From NCBI GenBank assembly GCA_902563555.1, contig CACEXM010000008.1, positions 1-54,344 of the forward strand: a stretch of DNA of 54,344 nucleotides, written 5' to 3'. The position numbers and the translations under genes were made by a program. The notes under the pieces are model-generated. The model worked only from the letters and a program-made list of their open reading frames with translations, was not told the DNA's origin and did not search any database. The stretch is from an uncultured Pelagibacteraceae bacterium (GTDB taxonomy: Bacteria > Pseudomonadota > Alphaproteobacteria > Pelagibacterales > Pelagibacteraceae). This document shows positions 52,438 through 54,344 of the stretch, in pieces; position 1 is the first letter of the stretch; every line of letters starts with the position of its first letter.

Positions 52438-53892
52438 ATGTCAATAAAAATAAGCCTTAAAAAAAGTAAATTAGGAAAAACAAACGCTAATTTAGTCCTA
52501 TTTGTGGATGATAAATTTAATATAAGTTCGATTAAAAAATTTATTTCCAACCTTGAATATTCCTACATATCAGACTTGCTAAAAACAAGTGATTTTAAGA
52601 AAAAGCTTTTAGTTTTTAATCTGCCAAAAAAAAAGATAATTTTGGTATCTATAAAAAAAAACATCAAAAATTCTGAAATAGAAAGCTTAGGTGCAGAATT
52701 ATATGGACAAATAAATTTTGGTAAAAACTCTCAATACGTAATAAACACGGAAAATGTTATTGACAGCTATAAAAATTTCATTGGTTATTTTCTTCATGGA
52801 TTAAAATTAAAATCTTATGAATTTAAAAAATATAAATCAAAAAAAGAAACAAGATTAATTACCATAAATGTCTTGGGAAGAAAAAATAATCTCTCTAATT
52901 TGGATCAAATGAAATTCAAGGCCTTAGAGCAAGGAACTTTTTATGCAAGAGATTTAGTTTCTGAACCAGGAAATGTTTTACATCCAGATGAATATGCAAA
53001 AAGAATAAAATCACTGAAGAAATATGGGTTAAAAATTAATATATATGATCAAAAAAAATTAAAAAAAATAGGCATGAATGCTTTGCTTGGAGTAGGTCAA
53101 GGAAGTATCAGAGGATCATATCTCGTAACTATGGAATGGAACGGTGTAAGAAATAGTTCAAAACCATTAGCTTTTATTGGCAAAGGTGTTTGTTTTGATA
53201 CAGGTGGTTATTCTTTAAAACCTGCAAAGTTCATGGAAGACATGACTTATGATATGGCTGGCTCAGCAGCTGTTGTAGGATTAATGAAAAACCTTGCATT
53301 AAGAAAAGCAAAAATAAATGCTGTAGGTGTTGTAGGACTTGTTGAAAATATGGTAAGTGGAAATGCTCAGAGACCTGGCGATATTGTAAAGTCCTATAGT
53401 GGAAAAACAATTGAAATTTTAAACACAGATGCAGAGGGAAGACTAGTTCTTGCTGATGCAATTACTTTTACAGAAAAAAAATTTAAACCTAAATTTATGA
53501 TTGATTTAGCTACTTTAACAGGGGCAATAATTGTCTCTTTAGGCTCCGAATACGCTGGTCTTTTTTCAAATGACGATAAACTTTCTAAAGAATTAATTAA
53601 AGCAGGTGAAAAAGTTGAGGAAAAATTATGGAGAATGCCCTTAAATAAAAATTTTGACAAATTAATAGATTCAAAAAATGCTGATATGCAAAATATAAAT
53701 TATGTTGGGGGTGCAGGCTCAACTACTGCTGCACAATTTTTACAGAGATTTATTTTAAACAAAACTCCTTGGGCCCATTTAGATATTGCTGGAATGGCTT
53801 TTTCAAAATATGGAGGAGCACTAAACTCAGGTGGTGCTACTGGTTATGGAGTAAGACTATTAAATCAATTAATTGAGGATTATTATGAGTAA
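52438..53892 (+). CDS. pepA: Leucyl aminopeptidase (M17 family)
   Basis: Two-metal cytosolic aminopeptidase that releases N-terminal residues. The 484 aa chain has an N-terminal non-catalytic domain, then FIGKGVCFDTGGYSLKP and YDMAGSAAVVGLM (metal Lys and Asp), ENMVSGNAQRPGDIVKSYSGKTIEILNTDAEGRLVLADA (NTDAEGR holds Asp, Glu and the catalytic Arg), and C-terminal AGSTTAAQFLQRFI and WAHLDIAGMAF. The fifth residue of the GKGVxFDxGG motif is Cys rather than Thr. It overlaps ndk by 8 nt. Confidence 0.96.
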   Translation: MSIKISLKKSKLGKTNANLVLFVDDKFNISSIKKFISNLEYSYISDLLKTSDFKKKLLVFNLPKKKIILVSIKKNIKNSEIESLGAELYGQINFGKNSQYVINTENVIDSYKNFIGYFLHGLKLKSYEFKKYKSKKETRLITINVLGRKNNLSNLDQMKFKALEQGTFYARDLVSEPGNVLHPDEYAKRIKSLKKYGLKINIYDQKKLKKIGMNALLGVGQGSIRGSYLVTMEWNGVRNSSKPLAFIGKGVCFDTGGYSLKPAKFMEDMTYDMAGSAAVVGLMKNLALRKAKINAVGVVGLVENMVSGNAQRPGDIVKSYSGKTIEILNTDAEGRLVLADAITFTEKKFKPKFMIDLATLTGAIIVSLGSEYAGLFSNDDKLSKELIKAGEKVEEKLWRMPLNKNFDKLIDSKNADMQNINYVGGAGSTTAAQFLQRFILNKTPWAHLDIAGMAFSKYGGALNSGGATGYGVRLLNQLIEDYYE

Positions 53893-54295
53893 AATCGAAC
53901 AAACATTGTCAATAATTAAACCTGATGCAGTAGAAAGAAACCTAGATGGTCAGATAAAAGAGATGTTTGTTAGTAATGGTTTTAGAATTATCAAGGAAAA
54001 AAAAATTCAAATAGATAAATCAGAGGCGGAAAAGTTTTATAAAGTACATGAGACAAAGCCATTTTATAATGAATTATGTACATATTTATCATCTGGGCCA
54101 ATAGTAGTTATGAAACTTGAAAGAGAAAATGCTATTCTTGCTAACAGAAAATTAATGGGATCAACAAACCCAAAAGATGCTGAAGAGGGCACTATAAGAA
54201 AAAAATTTGGTTTATCTATAGATAAAAATTCTGTTCATGGTTCTGACAGTCTAGAAAATGCGAATATTGAACTAGATTTTTTTTTTAAAATTTAG
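53885..54295 (+). CDS. ndk: Nucleoside-diphosphate kinase
   Basis: Balances nucleoside triphosphate pools through a phosphohistidine intermediate. I chose ATG 53885 (MSKIEQTLSIIKPDAVERN, 136 aa), which overlaps the pepA stop as ATGAGTAA; an ATG at 53873 would add MRII. The active-site motif is NSVHGSDS with His118, and IRKKFG precedes it. Length and motifs are complete. Its 3' end overlaps a short minus-strand reading frame that enters from the window edge. Confidence 0.97.
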   Translation: MSKIEQTLSIIKPDAVERNLDGQIKEMFVSNGFRIIKEKKIQIDKSEAEKFYKVHETKPFYNELCTYLSSGPIVVMKLERENAILANRKLMGSTNPKDAEEGTIRKKFGLSIDKNSVHGSDSLENANIELDFFFKI

Positions 54296-54344
54296 TCATT
54301 ATTTTTTTTATAGCTTTTGGATATAACACGTGTTCTTGTTTTAA
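54285..54344 (-). CDS. purN: C-terminal end of probable phosphoribosylglycinamide formyltransferase
   Basis: On the minus strand the last 60 bases read LKQEHVLYPKAIKKIMTKF and stop at 54285. The pattern Glu-His-x-x-Tyr-Pro-x-Ala-Ile resembles the C-terminus of PurN, in which an EHxxYPxA motif is common. Only 19 residues are visible, so the call is tentative; the frame continues beyond the window. It is convergent with ndk, overlapping by 11 nt. Confidence 0.6.
   Translation of the reverse strand, partial: LKQEHVLYPKAIKKIMTKF

Noticed and set aside
1..54344. tRNA, rRNA, CRISPR arrays, insertion sequences, prophage or integrase
   Set aside because: All intergenic gaps were read; the longest (about 200 bases) is the riboswitch leader, and no gap holds a tRNA cloverleaf, repeat-spacer pattern, transposase or attachment site.

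Overview
The window is a very AT-rich, gene-dense bacterial segment (about 70% A+T by eye). Coding sequence is continuous, intergenic gaps are never longer than about 200 bases, and start/stop overlaps are frequent. The gene content and order point to a SAR11 alphaproteobacterium (Pelagibacterales): a tandem glycine riboswitch in front of gcvTHP, a TRAP transporter, NAD-dependent formate dehydrogenase, a glycine amidinotransferase-like protein, plant-type GshA, and the alphaproteobacterial blocks rpsF-rpsR-rplI-dnaB and lptF-lptG-lptD-surA-pdxA-rsmA. This assignment is an inference from content; I ran no database search. I see no rRNA, tRNA, CRISPR array, insertion sequence or phage gene.

Region 1 (1-9.5 kb): the 3' part of guaA overlaps panB, followed by a TerC-type membrane protein, a dctP-dctQ-dctM TRAP uptake operon with a strong hairpin between dctP and dctQ, a secreted TPR protein, the three 5-oxoprolinase subunits (pxpA on the minus strand; pxpB and pxpC on the plus strand) and an EamA-type transporter.

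Region 2 (9.5-17.2 kb): a promoter and a tandem glycine riboswitch run almost into the gcvT start codon. gcvT-gcvH-gcvP follow, and then, without a gap, a three-gene lipid-modification set: a COG2907-type FAD oxidoreductase, a DUF1365 protein and a cyclopropane-fatty-acid-synthase-type methyltransferase. Glycine-derived one-carbon units and SAM-dependent lipid methylation may therefore share a transcript.

Region 3 (17.3-25.1 kb): a small sugar-acid module holds a DRE-TIM aldolase, split by one in-frame stop from its C-terminal domain, and a divergent CMP-KDO-synthetase-like enzyme. A DUF3833 lipoprotein, an SDR, TspO, a FOXRED1-like FAD oxidoreductase, a small methyltransferase, SelO and a secreted MsrA follow.

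Region 4 (25.1-35.4 kb): a minus-strand SufU/NifU-like, HPP membrane protein and formate dehydrogenase set; a plus-strand EamA transporter and amidinotransferase; a highly charged helical protein; an MFS and a third EamA transporter; gshA-gshB; and an HD protein that carries the ligand set of the PhnZ-type mixed-valent diiron oxygenases.

Region 5 (35.4-54.3 kb): core genes. purF, cvpA, an RND/MMPL-type exporter, dnaB, rplI, rpsR and rpsF lie on the minus strand. fabD-fabG-acpP-gmk are on the plus strand with no fabF or mltG between acpP and gmk. Then come the fully overlapping minus-strand lptF-lptG-lptD-surA-pdxA-rsmA operon, pepA-ndk on the plus strand, and the very end of a probable purN at the window edge. 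The strongest candidates for undescribed biology are the split aldolase/CMP-sugar module, the PhnZ-like HD oxygenase, the FDH-HPP-SufU-like set, and the riboswitch whose last helix contains the gcvT ribosome-binding region.
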